Program-made: the position numbers and the translations under genes
Origin: Gammaproteobacteria bacterium
GTDB taxonomy: Bacteria; Pseudomonadota; Gammaproteobacteria; Poriferisulfidales; Oxydemutatoraceae
Direction: 5' to 3'
Assembly (NCBI GenBank): GCA_007570905.1
Contig: RKSI01000002.1
Span: 1-8,122 of the forward strand
Length of the DNA: 8,122 bases
In this document: one piece after another, positions 1 to 7,800 of the stretch
Numbering within the stretch: position 1 is the stretch's first letter
Layout: each line of letters starts with the position of its first letter
Notes under the pieces: model-generated
Databases searched by the model: none
Told to the model about the DNA's origin: nothing
Seen by the model: the letters and a program-made list of their open reading frames with translations, nothing else

Positions 1-2
1 AC

Positions 3-164
3 ACGGCGGCGATCGTCGCGCGCATGGCGGCAGCCGCCGGGCAGGGCGTGGAGCATGTACGCTTCGACGGCAGGCGCTACCCGTTGCGGAACTTCCTTGA
101 GGCCCGCGAGCGGCACGGCCGGGCCTGCGCCCGCGCCGGCGAATACGCGCCGCTCCCCCCTTGA
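3..164 (+). CDS. C-terminal end of an unidentified upstream protein (partial)
   Basis: The reading frame is open from the window edge to a TGA at 162-164, giving 53 residues that begin TAAIVARMAAAAGQG and end GEYAPLPP. Third codon positions are almost all G or C, as expected of a coding frame in a GC-rich genome, and the middle part (VEHVRFDGRRYPLRNFLEA) looks like ordinary globular protein. I do not recognise the family and assign no function. The last residues (PLPP) and the stop codon fall inside the palindromic element that starts near 152, so the natural C-terminus may have been replaced when that element inserted. A long frame on the opposite strand overlaps this stretch, but it is arginine- and proline-rich like a shadow frame. 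Confidence 0.42.
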   Translation, partial: TAAIVARMAAAAGQGVEHVRFDGRRYPLRNFLEARERHGRACARAGEYAPLPP

Positions 165-219
165 GGGGGAGTCGGCAAGACGAGGGCGCAAGCCCGAAGA
201 TCGCGCCGGTGGGGGGAGC
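152..219. repeat. Palindromic intergenic element, possibly also a terminator
   Basis: The element is bounded by perfect 9-base inverted ends: GCTCCCCCC at 152-160 and GGGGGGAGC at 211-219. Inside are two smaller hairpins. One has a 7-base-pair stem, 153-159 with 165-171, around CTTGA. The other has GGGC at 184-187 and GCCC at 192-195 around a GCAA tetraloop. This folded, GC-rich layout resembles the short palindromic repeats scattered between genes in many proteobacterial genomes. It could stop transcription from the upstream gene, but no run of T follows, so an intrinsic terminator is not well supported. A single copy in the window cannot prove it is a repeat family. Confidence 0.42.
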
Positions 220-512
220 ATCTAAAACGTTTCCTATGCCGTCGGCGGATACGCACGGCGCAAACGCCCCTTGTACCCCACCGCGGCAGTCGGGCCTGAC
301 GGCTTGATTGCCAGGGCTCCCCAAAGGGGCGCATTGCGTCCGTCGCGCCGCCTCGCAAAGGAGAAGGGAGCCTGCGCGAGCCTGCCCTGGCTTGAACGGA
401 GGGGAGGCGGGAATCCGGCACAAGTATCCGGGAAACCAATCGTTTTTGCGCGAATATGAGCCGCGAATGACCCTCCGCTCGGGGGCGGGAATGGCGGCCA
501 CCGGAGCCGCGG
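220..512. other. GC-rich intergenic stretch with inverted repeats, no convincing gene
   Basis: About 290 bases separate the palindromic element from the operon promoter region. Open frames exist on both strands, but their translations are rich in Arg, Pro, Ala and Ser and show no domain-like pattern, which is what GC-rich non-coding DNA gives by chance. Structure is visible: GCCAGGGC at 310-317 is the exact reverse complement of GCCCTGGC at 384-391. Between these lie a CCCC-AAA-GGGG hairpin (319-329) and a CTCGC (352-356) / GCGAG (376-380) pair. I read the region as a decayed or composite repeat rather than a gene. Confidence 0.4.
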
Positions 513-516
513 AATG

Positions 517-525
517 TGCGATAAT
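517..525 (+). promoter_or_regulatory. Candidate extended -10 promoter element of the operon
   Basis: TGCGATAAT matches the extended -10 form TG-n-TATAAT with one mismatch in the hexamer. It lies 33 bases before the ATG at 559, so transcription would begin near 531-534 and leave a leader of about 25 bases. No good -35 hexamer is seen 16-18 bases upstream (the region reads GCCACC), which is tolerable for an extended -10 promoter. The position argues that translation begins at 559 rather than at the earlier in-frame ATG at 514, which would lie upstream of the transcription start. Confidence 0.4.
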
Positions 526-558
526 AGCGACCCTGAAGCCCGCGCAAACCCGCCGCCA

Positions 559-3500
559 ATGAACGACATCGCCACCACCGCCGCCGCCCGCGATAGATTT
601 TGTACGCTGTTGCGCGAACTGTTTCAGTTTGAGCACAGCGCCGGGCTGGATTTTGGCATCTACCGGATTATGAATCGCAAGCGGGAGGCGGTTGAGCAAT
701 TCATCAACAAAGACTTGGCGGATGAGATTGACCAGAGCGCTCATGCGGCGGTGCGTGGGGCGCGGGCTGAGCGGCTGGCGATGCTGGAAAGCCGCACCGA
801 GAAGATCAAAGAAGCCTTCGGCAAGAGCGCGCTGGACGCTGATGGCGAACTGGATGAAAAGTATCACGACACGCCCTTGGGAGAGGACTACCGCAAGGCG
901 CAAAAAGGCGCGGCCAGCATCCTGGACGAGAAGGAAATAGAAAAAAGCGCCTTCAACCACCTCCATGATTTCTTCAGCCGCTACTACGAGGGCGGCGACT
1001 TCATTTCCAAGCGCCGTTATTCACGGCGCCAGCGTTATGCGATTCCCTACAACGGCGAGGAGGTGCACCTGCACTGGGCCAACCGCGACCAGTATTACAT
1101 CAAGACCGGCGAATATTTTTTGCATTATTCGTTCCAGTGCGGCGATTACCGGGTGCGTTTGGAAGTGCGCGATGCCGATGTGGAGCAGGACAACCGCAAG
1201 GGGAAGCAGCGGTTTTTTATTCCGCTTGCCAAGAAAGCGCATTGCGATGGCAAAGAAGTTGTCGTGCCTTTTGTTTTCCGGCCGCTGGATGACAGTGAAA
1301 AAGCCCGGTTCGGCGACGGCAACGGCAAACAGGAGGAAATCCTCAAAGCGGCGCTGCCGGACATTGTGAAAAAACTGGACGCGCCGGCCAAAGTTGCCCT
1401 GCTGGCCGCCGCCGAGGGCGGCGGCGACGAAACCACCGTACTGGAAAAGCACATGCGCCGCTACGCCCGCCGCAACACGGCGGATTATTTTATCCACAAG
1501 GATTTGCGCGGTTTTCTTTCCCGCGAGCTGGACTTTTACATCAAAAACGAAGTGCTGAATCTGGACGACCTGGACCAGGCTGGCGAGTTCGCCGCCGAGG
1601 GGCGTTTCCACCTGATGCGAATCGTGCGCGCCATCGGCGCCAAAATTATCGACTTTTTGACGCAAATCGAAAACTTCCAAAAGCAACTGTTCGAGAAGAA
1701 AAAATTCGTCATTGACACGCACTACTGCGTTGCCGCCGGGCGCATTGCCGACAAGTTGCTGTGCGAGGAAATCCTCACTAACAACAAGCAATGGTCGGAA
1801 TGGAGCGCCATGGCCGGCGAAAAAATCAACAGCGCAAAAGCGCGCCGGGATTTCCTGCGAGATAACCCGACGCTGATGGTGGACACGGCCCATTTCGACG
1901 CCGAGTTCAAGGACCGACTGCTGGCGCGGTTTGCGGATATTGACGGCGAGTGCGACGGCGTTTTGCTGTGCGGAGAGAATTTTCAGGGGTTGAATTTGCT
2001 GACGGAGAAATACCGAGGGCAGGTGAAATGCGTTTACATTGATCCGCCTTACAACACAGGAGGGGATGGCTTTATCTACAAAGATAACTATCAACATTCC
2101 TGCTGGATGTCCATGATGTCCGATAGAATTAAAATGGGGAAATCTTTGCTTCTTAGAGATGGCAATTTCATCGTCCACGTGGATGAGCATGAGTTCGAGA
2201 ATCTGAGTAGGATTCTCTCCCTTTCCTTTGGCCCGAGCGTACTTGAACCAATCGTATGGGACAAGCAAAATCCCAAAGGCGATTCAACAGGCATTGCCAC
2301 TCAGCACGAGTATGTCTTTTGGGCAGTGCGCGATTCGCAAGTGCTAACCAAAGAATCCTTGATTCGCAAAAAAGAAAACGCCGAGCAGATTATCAAGAAG
2401 GCGCAGCAGATTGTGCGTACTCACGGTGTCAATGACAAAGCAAGGGATATGTTCAAACAATGGATAAAGAAGAATCACAGATTGGCCAAAGGAGAAAGGG
2501 CTTACGGCTGTTTGGATGATAATGGTGAAGTGTATTCGTCGGTTTCTATGGCTTGGCCAAACAAGAAACCGGCTGCCGACGATTACTTCGTTCCGTTAAA
2601 ACATCCGGTAACCGGAAAGAACTGCCCCGTTCCAGAACGGGGCTGGCGCTCGCCTTCCGCAACTATGCGGGAATTGGTAGAGAAAGGAGAAATCCTTTTT
2701 GGCCCGGATGAGACGACTCAGCCGAGAAGAAAATACCTCTTGAAGGAGAATTTGTACGACAATGCTCCTTCTATGTATTATTATGGTGGGAGCGACGATA
2801 TGTTCTTCAAAAACATCGGCGTAGATTCGAAAGACAGTACACCGAAGCCTTACAAGGTCGCCGGTTATCTGCTTGGGATCGGCGCCAGAAACAAAGATGC
2901 CCTCGTCGTGGATTACTTCGCCGGCTCCGGCACCACCGGCCACGCCGTCATCAACCTCAACCGCCAGGACGGCGGCCGGCGCAAATTCATCCTGATGGAA
3001 ATGGGCGAATACTTCGACAGTGTCCTGCTGCCGCGCCTGAAAAGAATCGCCTGGACGCCAGTATGGGAAGACGGCAAACCCAAACGCCCCGCCACCGAAA
3101 AAGAAACCGTCCGCGCGCCGCGCATGTTCAAATACCACCGCCTTGAGTCCTACGAGGACGCGCTGGAAAATATTGACTTCATAGACGAAAACATCGCGCA
3201 ATACATGATGAAATTTCCCGACTACCTGCTCGGCTACATGCTGAAATGGGAAACCCGCGAATCGCAAACGCTGTTGAATATCAGGAGTCTGGAAGCGCCG
3301 TTCCGCTACGAACTGCGTGTGCGGCGCAATGGCGACCACCGCAACACGCCGGTGGATGTGCCGGAGACTTTTAATTATCTGCTCGGCTTGCAGGTGAAGA
3401 CGCGGAAAATTTATATGGACGGGGAACGGCGTTACCTGATTTATACCGGCCAGGTTAACAACCGCATGACTGCCGTGATCTGGCGGGAGACTGAAGGCTG

Positions 3501-3660
3501 GAAGGTGGCGGACTTTGAGCGGGAGCGGGATTTTATTGCCAGGGAGAAATTGACGGCGGGGATGGATGTTGTGTACCTTAACCAAGACTCCCTTGTCCCC
3601 GGGGCGGGATCGCTGGAGGGGGTGTTTAAGGATAGGCTTTTGGGGGCATCGGAAGAGTGA
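559..3660 (+). CDS. Type III-like DNA adenine methyltransferase (Mod), large form
   Basis: This 1033-residue protein is a SAM-dependent DNA methyltransferase, most likely N6-adenine, and forms the modification half of a type III-like restriction system. Motif IV, DPPYNTGG, starts at residue 495. Motif I, the SAM-binding DYFAGSGTTG, is at 785-794. Catalytic motif before SAM motif is the beta-class order of type III Mod enzymes, with target recognition expected between them (about 560-760). RKFILMEMGEY just after motif I fits motif II. The roughly 480-residue N-terminal part is long for Mod (classical members are near 640 residues in total). It carries the segments LLRELFQFE and DFGIYRIMN near the start and FFSRYY and WANRDQYY at about 138-180, which I associate with large methyltransferases paired with helicases. 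The ATG at 514 is in frame, but the -10 box at 517-525 favours 559; neither has a clear ribosome site. Bases 2060-2880 are AT-richer than the flanks. Confidence 0.93.
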   Translation: MNDIATTAAARDRFCTLLRELFQFEHSAGLDFGIYRIMNRKREAVEQFINKDLADEIDQSAHAAVRGARAERLAMLESRTEKIKEAFGKSALDADGELDEKYHDTPLGEDYRKAQKGAASILDEKEIEKSAFNHLHDFFSRYYEGGDFISKRRYSRRQRYAIPYNGEEVHLHWANRDQYYIKTGEYFLHYSFQCGDYRVRLEVRDADVEQDNRKGKQRFFIPLAKKAHCDGKEVVVPFVFRPLDDSEKARFGDGNGKQEEILKAALPDIVKKLDAPAKVALLAAAEGGGDETTVLEKHMRRYARRNTADYFIHKDLRGFLSRELDFYIKNEVLNLDDLDQAGEFAAEGRFHLMRIVRAIGAKIIDFLTQIENFQKQLFEKKKFVIDTHYCVAAGRIADKLLCEEILTNNKQWSEWSAMAGEKINSAKARRDFLRDNPTLMVDTAHFDAEFKDRLLARFADIDGECDGVLLCGENFQGLNLLTEKYRGQVKCVYIDPPYNTGGDGFIYKDNYQHSCWMSMMSDRIKMGKSLLLRDGNFIVHVDEHEFENLSRILSLSFGPSVLEPIVWDKQNPKGDSTGIATQHEYVFWAVRDSQVLTKESLIRKKENAEQIIKKAQQIVRTHGVNDKARDMFKQWIKKNHRLAKGERAYGCLDDNGEVYSSVSMAWPNKKPAADDYFVPLKHPVTGKNCPVPERGWRSPSATMRELVEKGEILFGPDETTQPRRKYLLKENLYDNAPSMYYYGGSDDMFFKNIGVDSKDSTPKPYKVAGYLLGIGARNKDALVVDYFAGSGTTGHAVINLNRQDGGRRKFILMEMGEYFDSVLLPRLKRIAWTPVWEDGKPKRPATEKETVRAPRMFKYHRLESYEDALENIDFIDENIAQYMMKFPDYLLGYMLKWETRESQTLLNIRSLEAPFRYELRVRRNGDHRNTPVDVPETFNYLLGLQVKTRKIYMDGERRYLIYTGQVNNRMTAVIWRETEGWKVADFERERDFIAREKLTAGMDVVYLNQDSLVPGAGSLEGVFKDRLLGASEE

Positions 3661-3666
3661 AACCCG

Positions 3667-3691
3667 GCACGGGCTTCGGGGCCCGTGCTTT
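3667..3691 (+). terminator. Terminator-like hairpin between the methyltransferase and middle genes
   Basis: GCACGGGC (3667-3674) pairs perfectly with GCCCGTGC (3681-3688) across a six-base loop, TTCGGG. Only three T residues follow (3689-3691), so it should be a weak terminator. It sits 6 bases after the stop of the methyltransferase gene and about 30 bases before the start of the next gene, leaving no obvious room for a separate promoter. It could therefore act as an attenuator lowering expression of the two downstream genes, protect the 3' end of the first message, or be the former terminator of a one-gene unit. Confidence 0.5.
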
Positions 3692-3706
3692 CGTAAACCC
3701 ACAATT

Positions 3707-3713
3707 GAAGAGG
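3707..3713 (+). promoter_or_regulatory. Ribosome binding site deciding the start of the middle gene
   Basis: GAAGAGG lies six bases before the ATG at 3720, which is good Shine-Dalgarno spacing. The same frame is open upstream to a GTG at 3657 that overlaps the previous stop codon. That longer start would translate the whole hairpin at 3667-3688 and has no comparable ribosome site, so I choose 3720. Confidence 0.6.
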
Positions 3714-3719
3714 CGCGAT

Positions 3720-4829
3720 ATGCAAGTTTCAGAACTGCACCAATTGACCGACTGGATCGAGGAGCACATTAAGGAACGTAATATTCTTGATTCATATCAT
3801 TCCCTGCATCACCGATTACAAGAAAATGCTCAACAGGGACAACAGCAGCAGCCTTTTGAAAATGAGAAAAAGCAGCTGTTACTGGCGCTGAAGAATACGC
3901 CGCTCGACCAGTTAACCATAATCCAGTTAGAATTTCTCCATGCAATGGGCATTGGGACGCACGTTGGGCCCGCTTCTGTGAAAGACGTCGAGGACATTCT
4001 TTTTCGGAACGTCATTGATGTGGCCACAGCGGCCAGCAAGATTGCAGAAAAAATACAAAGCATCAGCGAAGGAATCAGAAAATCCGACAGCATTCGCGAG
4101 GGGCTGGGCGAGTATGACGCTCCGGACGATGATATTGGAGATGACGAAGTCCTTGTCCGCGTTATATTTTCAAATGATGCAAGTATCTCCAATGTGGTCA
4201 ATCTCAAGGAATGGAGTAGGCAATGGCATGACATCGCGAGAGGTATAGCGATGATGCACAATGCGCCCCCGGAGGATGTGAAAATCATTGGCGCTGGTAG
4301 GGGATCAGTAATCATTGAACTGGTTGTCAATTGCGGAATAGCGGCAACCATAATGACAATCGTACGGCAAGCATTTGATATTGCCAAGCGCTATGCAGAA
4401 ATAAAATACATAGCCGAACGGACTCGTGCGGCGAAAATCCGCAATAACAGAATCGCATCGCAAATCGAAGCCGAAGCGGAAAAAGAGAAAAACGAAGCGA
4501 TTGAGAAAATCGCTTCCAAAATCAAATCAGCCGGCAAGAAAAAAGATGGCGAAACATCCAATGCATTGCAAAGGTCTGTGAAAAATTTGGTTGAATTCCT
4601 TTCAAAAGGAGGGGAGCTCGACTGGGTGATCCCGGAGGAAGAAGATGAAACTGAAGATAGCGCAGAGCTGAACAAACTAACGGACCGTAGAAAGTTGCAG
4701 GAATCCTTGCAGGAAATTCGTCGTCTAAATTCTGACCCTAGGCAACTGGAATACTCTCCGGATCGCGATGAGGAAGATAATAACGAATCGGATGACGAGG
4801 ATGGCGAAAGCGACAACTCTACCGAATAG
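3720..4829 (+). CDS. Uncharacterised accessory protein with charged helix and acidic tail
   Basis: I do not recognise a named family for this 369-residue protein. Residues 1-130 look mainly helical, with a glutamine cluster (QQGQQQQ, 38-44). Residues 144-202 look like a small alpha/beta module, with strands at LVRVIFSND and GRGSVIIELVV around a helix. A hydrophobic helix follows at about 203-218 (NCGIAATIMTIVRQAF), then a highly charged helix that could be a coiled coil at 220-275. The last 65 residues are strikingly acidic (EEEDETED at 306-313, further Asp/Glu runs from 348). No signal peptide is seen, and the hydrophobic stretch is short and interrupted for a membrane anchor. The gene lies between mod-like and res-like genes, 16 bases before the latter, so a role in the same defence unit is likely: a structural, regulatory or sensing partner. 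It is clearly AT-richer than its neighbours. A GTG start at 3657 would add 21 residues. Confidence 0.8.
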   Translation: MQVSELHQLTDWIEEHIKERNILDSYHSLHHRLQENAQQGQQQQPFENEKKQLLLALKNTPLDQLTIIQLEFLHAMGIGTHVGPASVKDVEDILFRNVIDVATAASKIAEKIQSISEGIRKSDSIREGLGEYDAPDDDIGDDEVLVRVIFSNDASISNVVNLKEWSRQWHDIARGIAMMHNAPPEDVKIIGAGRGSVIIELVVNCGIAATIMTIVRQAFDIAKRYAEIKYIAERTRAAKIRNNRIASQIEAEAEKEKNEAIEKIASKIKSAGKKKDGETSNALQRSVKNLVEFLSKGGELDWVIPEEEDETEDSAELNKLTDRRKLQESLQEIRRLNSDPRQLEYSPDRDEEDNNESDDEDGESDNSTE

Positions 4830-4845
4830 CGGTATGTGACAACCC

Positions 4846-7800
4846 ATGCCTCGCAGACGCAAACCCACCACCACCGAACGACGCCTGCGCCTTGAGCGGC
4901 AGTTATCGCTGGTTCATTGGCTGAGCAAAGAGTTCGGTTTTGACAACAACGACGGGATGCTTAAGGCATGCAAGGAAAGCGAAGGCCGGCAGGACGGCAT
5001 GAGTCGCGTTTATCATGTTTTGCAAAGCCGGCCGCACCGGAAAATTCCTCCCGGAAAACTGGACCGCTACGAATCCAACATTGCAAGACACCTGGACAGA
5101 ATCAATCACGGACGCGGCAAACCGATCACGCTGAAATATTTTCAGCAGCTGGCCACGCTCGGGGTGGAGCATTATCTGAGCTGCCTGCGCGAATCGCGGA
5201 ATAAATTGCTGGCGCAGTTAAACGATTTTGTGCGCTTGGCAAACGGGTGGCGGCTGCCGTCGGAACAATTCGTCGAATATACGGCGGATGATTTGAAGAA
5301 AATCGCGTTCTGGATGGCCACCGGCAGCGGCAAGACACTGTTGCTACACCTCAATTACTTGCAGTTCCTGCATTACTTTCCTAATGAAGCGGACAACATC
5401 CTGCTGGTGACGCCGAATGAAAAGTTGAGCGAACAGCATTTGCAGGAGTTTGCCCTGTCCGGAATCGCGGCGCGGCGGGTGGAGGAATCCGCCGATCTCC
5501 TGTTATCGGGCAATCCGGTGCAGGTGGTGGAAATCACCAAGTTGGTGGAAAAAAGGCGCGGTAAAAAGGGCGCCAGCATTCCGCTGGAGCGGTTTGAAGG
5601 GAGAAACCTGCTGTTTGTGGACGAGGGACACAAAGGCAGCGGCGGAAAGGCGTGGTTTAAGTCCCGCGACCAACTGGGCGAGAACGGTTTTACCTTTGAA
5701 TACAGCGCCACTTTCGGGCAGGCGCTGTTTGCCGCCGGCGGCGAGAAACTCACCGAGCAGTACGGCAAAAATATTTTGTTTGACTATTCCTACCGGTATT
5801 TTCACGAGGATGGTTTCGGCAAGGATTTCAGCGTACTGAATCTCGCCAAAGACCCGGCAAAAAAGCGAATGGATTTGCTGATGACCGGCAATCTGCTCAG
5901 TTTTTACCAGCAGATTTGCTACTTTGAAGAGCAGCGCGACCGGTTGCGCCCTTACCATCTGGAAAAACCGCTGCTGCTGATGCTCGGTTCGACGGTGACC
6001 AAGGGAACGGAAACAACTGCCTCCGATGTGGCCGAACTGGTCAGCTTTCTTCACCGCTTCGCGCAAAACAGGCGAGGGGCGGCGATTGGGAATTTGCAAG
6101 TCGCCCTTAAAGGGGAATCGGGCCTGCTTAACGAGGCGCGGGAAGATGTGTTCCAGGGTAAATTTTCCTACCTCGCCGGGCGCGATGCGGAAACGGTTTA
6201 CCGCGATATTCTGAAGCGGGTTTTTCATGCGGAAACAGGCGGTGCGCTGTATTTATGCCCGCTGAAACGGGCCGCGGGCGAGATTGGCCTGAAGATCGGC
6301 GCCGACAACCCGCGCTACTTTGCCCTGGCTTTTGTCGGCAATGTCAAAAAACTGTGCGAGTTGATTGTACAAGAATGCGGCGTTGCGGAGACGGCGGACG
6401 CCATTAGCGATTCTCTGTTTGCCGGCGTGAACTCTCCGGCTTCCCCGGTTAACCTGCTCATCGGCGCCAAAAAATTCATGGAGGGTTGGAATTCATGGCG
6501 CGTAGCCGGCATGGGTTTGCTCAATGTGGGCAAGAGCGAAGGCGCGGAAATCATTCAATTGTTCGGGCGCGGCGTACGCCTTCGCGGGCGCGATATGTCG
6601 CTGAAACGCAGTGCGGCTCTCGAAGGCAACCACCCCGCGCACCTGCGCTTGCTGGAGACGCTGAACATTTTTGCGGTGCGCGCCGATTTCATCGCCAGTT
6701 TTCGCCTGTATCTGGAGCGCGAGGGCGTGGATAAGCACGAAATTCCTCTCAGCATCGCCATTAATCAGGAATTTCTGAAGAAGGAGCTTCTCATCCCGAA
6801 AATGAGCGGCGAGTTCGCCGACGCCGTCGCCCTGGCGCCGGACGAGAATATCCGGGTGACGGTGGATTTTTCCGAGCGCATGCAGAGCATGGAGTCCGGC
6901 GGCGGCAGAGTCGCGACCACGCAAACCTCAGCGGACAAGGAGAAAAGTTTGGGCAAGCGGCAACTGGATGGCCTTGATTGGGAGAGGTTGTATCTTCGTC
7001 TGCTGGAGCACAAACGCCTGCGGGGGTGGGATAATTTGCTGGTGTGCCGCGGTGATTTGCGCGGGATCTTGGAAAAGCGCGTTAAAATCAAGGCGCCAGA
7101 CAGTTACTTCAAATCGGAGACCCGCGAAGATTTTCTCCGGCTCGGCGATGCCGCCATCGCTGGCCTGCAAAAATACGCCGACCGCCTGCACCACACCCGG
7201 CGGATGCGCTGGCGGACGGAACACATGTCCATCGAAAAATTGGACGAGGGACACGGCAACTTCAAGCACTATACCGTGCAGATTCCGCGCGACCAGAAGG
7301 ATGCGATCGAAAGAATCGAACAGGCCGTGCAACGGGCGAGCTGGGATTATGAGCAGCAGACCGGCGATTTGCCCAACATTCATTTTGACCGGCACCTTTT
7401 TCAGCCGCTGTTGCTGCATAACCCAGGGCGCGGCTCGAAGGACAAAATCACGGTGGTTCCCGCGGGCTTGGTGGAAAGCGAAAAGAAATTCGTCGCATAC
7501 TTGATCGCTTACTGCCGTGACAACCAGCAACAACTCAGGGACATGGAACTATTCCTGCTCCGCAACTTGCCGCGCCGCGGCATCGGATTTCCCGATGAAA
7601 GCGGGGATATGTTTTACCCGGATTTTATTCTGTGGGTAAAGCGCGGAAGACGCCACCGCGTGGTTTTTATCGAGCCGCACGGCCTGTTGCACGACAAACA
7701 CCCGCAAGAGAACAGCAAAGTCAAGCTGCATGAATGGCTGGCGCAAATTCCCGCCGAATTGTCTGGTCCTTATCAGCAACAGCTGGAATTTGATTCTTAC

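Noticed and set aside
77..559. Long minus-strand frame (160 codons) before the operon
   Set aside because: It is very rich in Arg, Pro and Ser, has no domain pattern, and runs through palindromic elements; it is best read as a chance frame in GC-rich DNA.
514..1000. Search for simple repeats that could phase-vary the methyltransferase, as in some type III mod genes
   Set aside because: No tandem di- to pentanucleotide repeat or long homopolymer was found; the longest run is six A residues near 940.
1021..2268. 415-codon minus-strand frame inside the methyltransferase gene
   Set aside because: It lies wholly antisense to a gene with clear catalytic motifs, and its translation shows no recognisable domains; it is a shadow frame.
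3600..3646. G-rich end of the methyltransferase gene as a possible G-quadruplex
   Set aside because: Four G-runs are present, but the loops between them are up to about 19 bases, too long for a convincing quadruplex.
2596..3702. 368-codon minus-strand frame opposite the 3' part of the methyltransferase gene
   Set aside because: It is antisense to conserved motif I and the C-terminal domain, with low-complexity translation and no supporting start signal.
5131..5146. Near-perfect palindrome GCTGAAA-TAT-TTTCAGC at 5130-5146
   Set aside because: It lies within well-conserved helicase coding sequence, encoding LKYFQQ, with nothing to suggest a regulatory role there.
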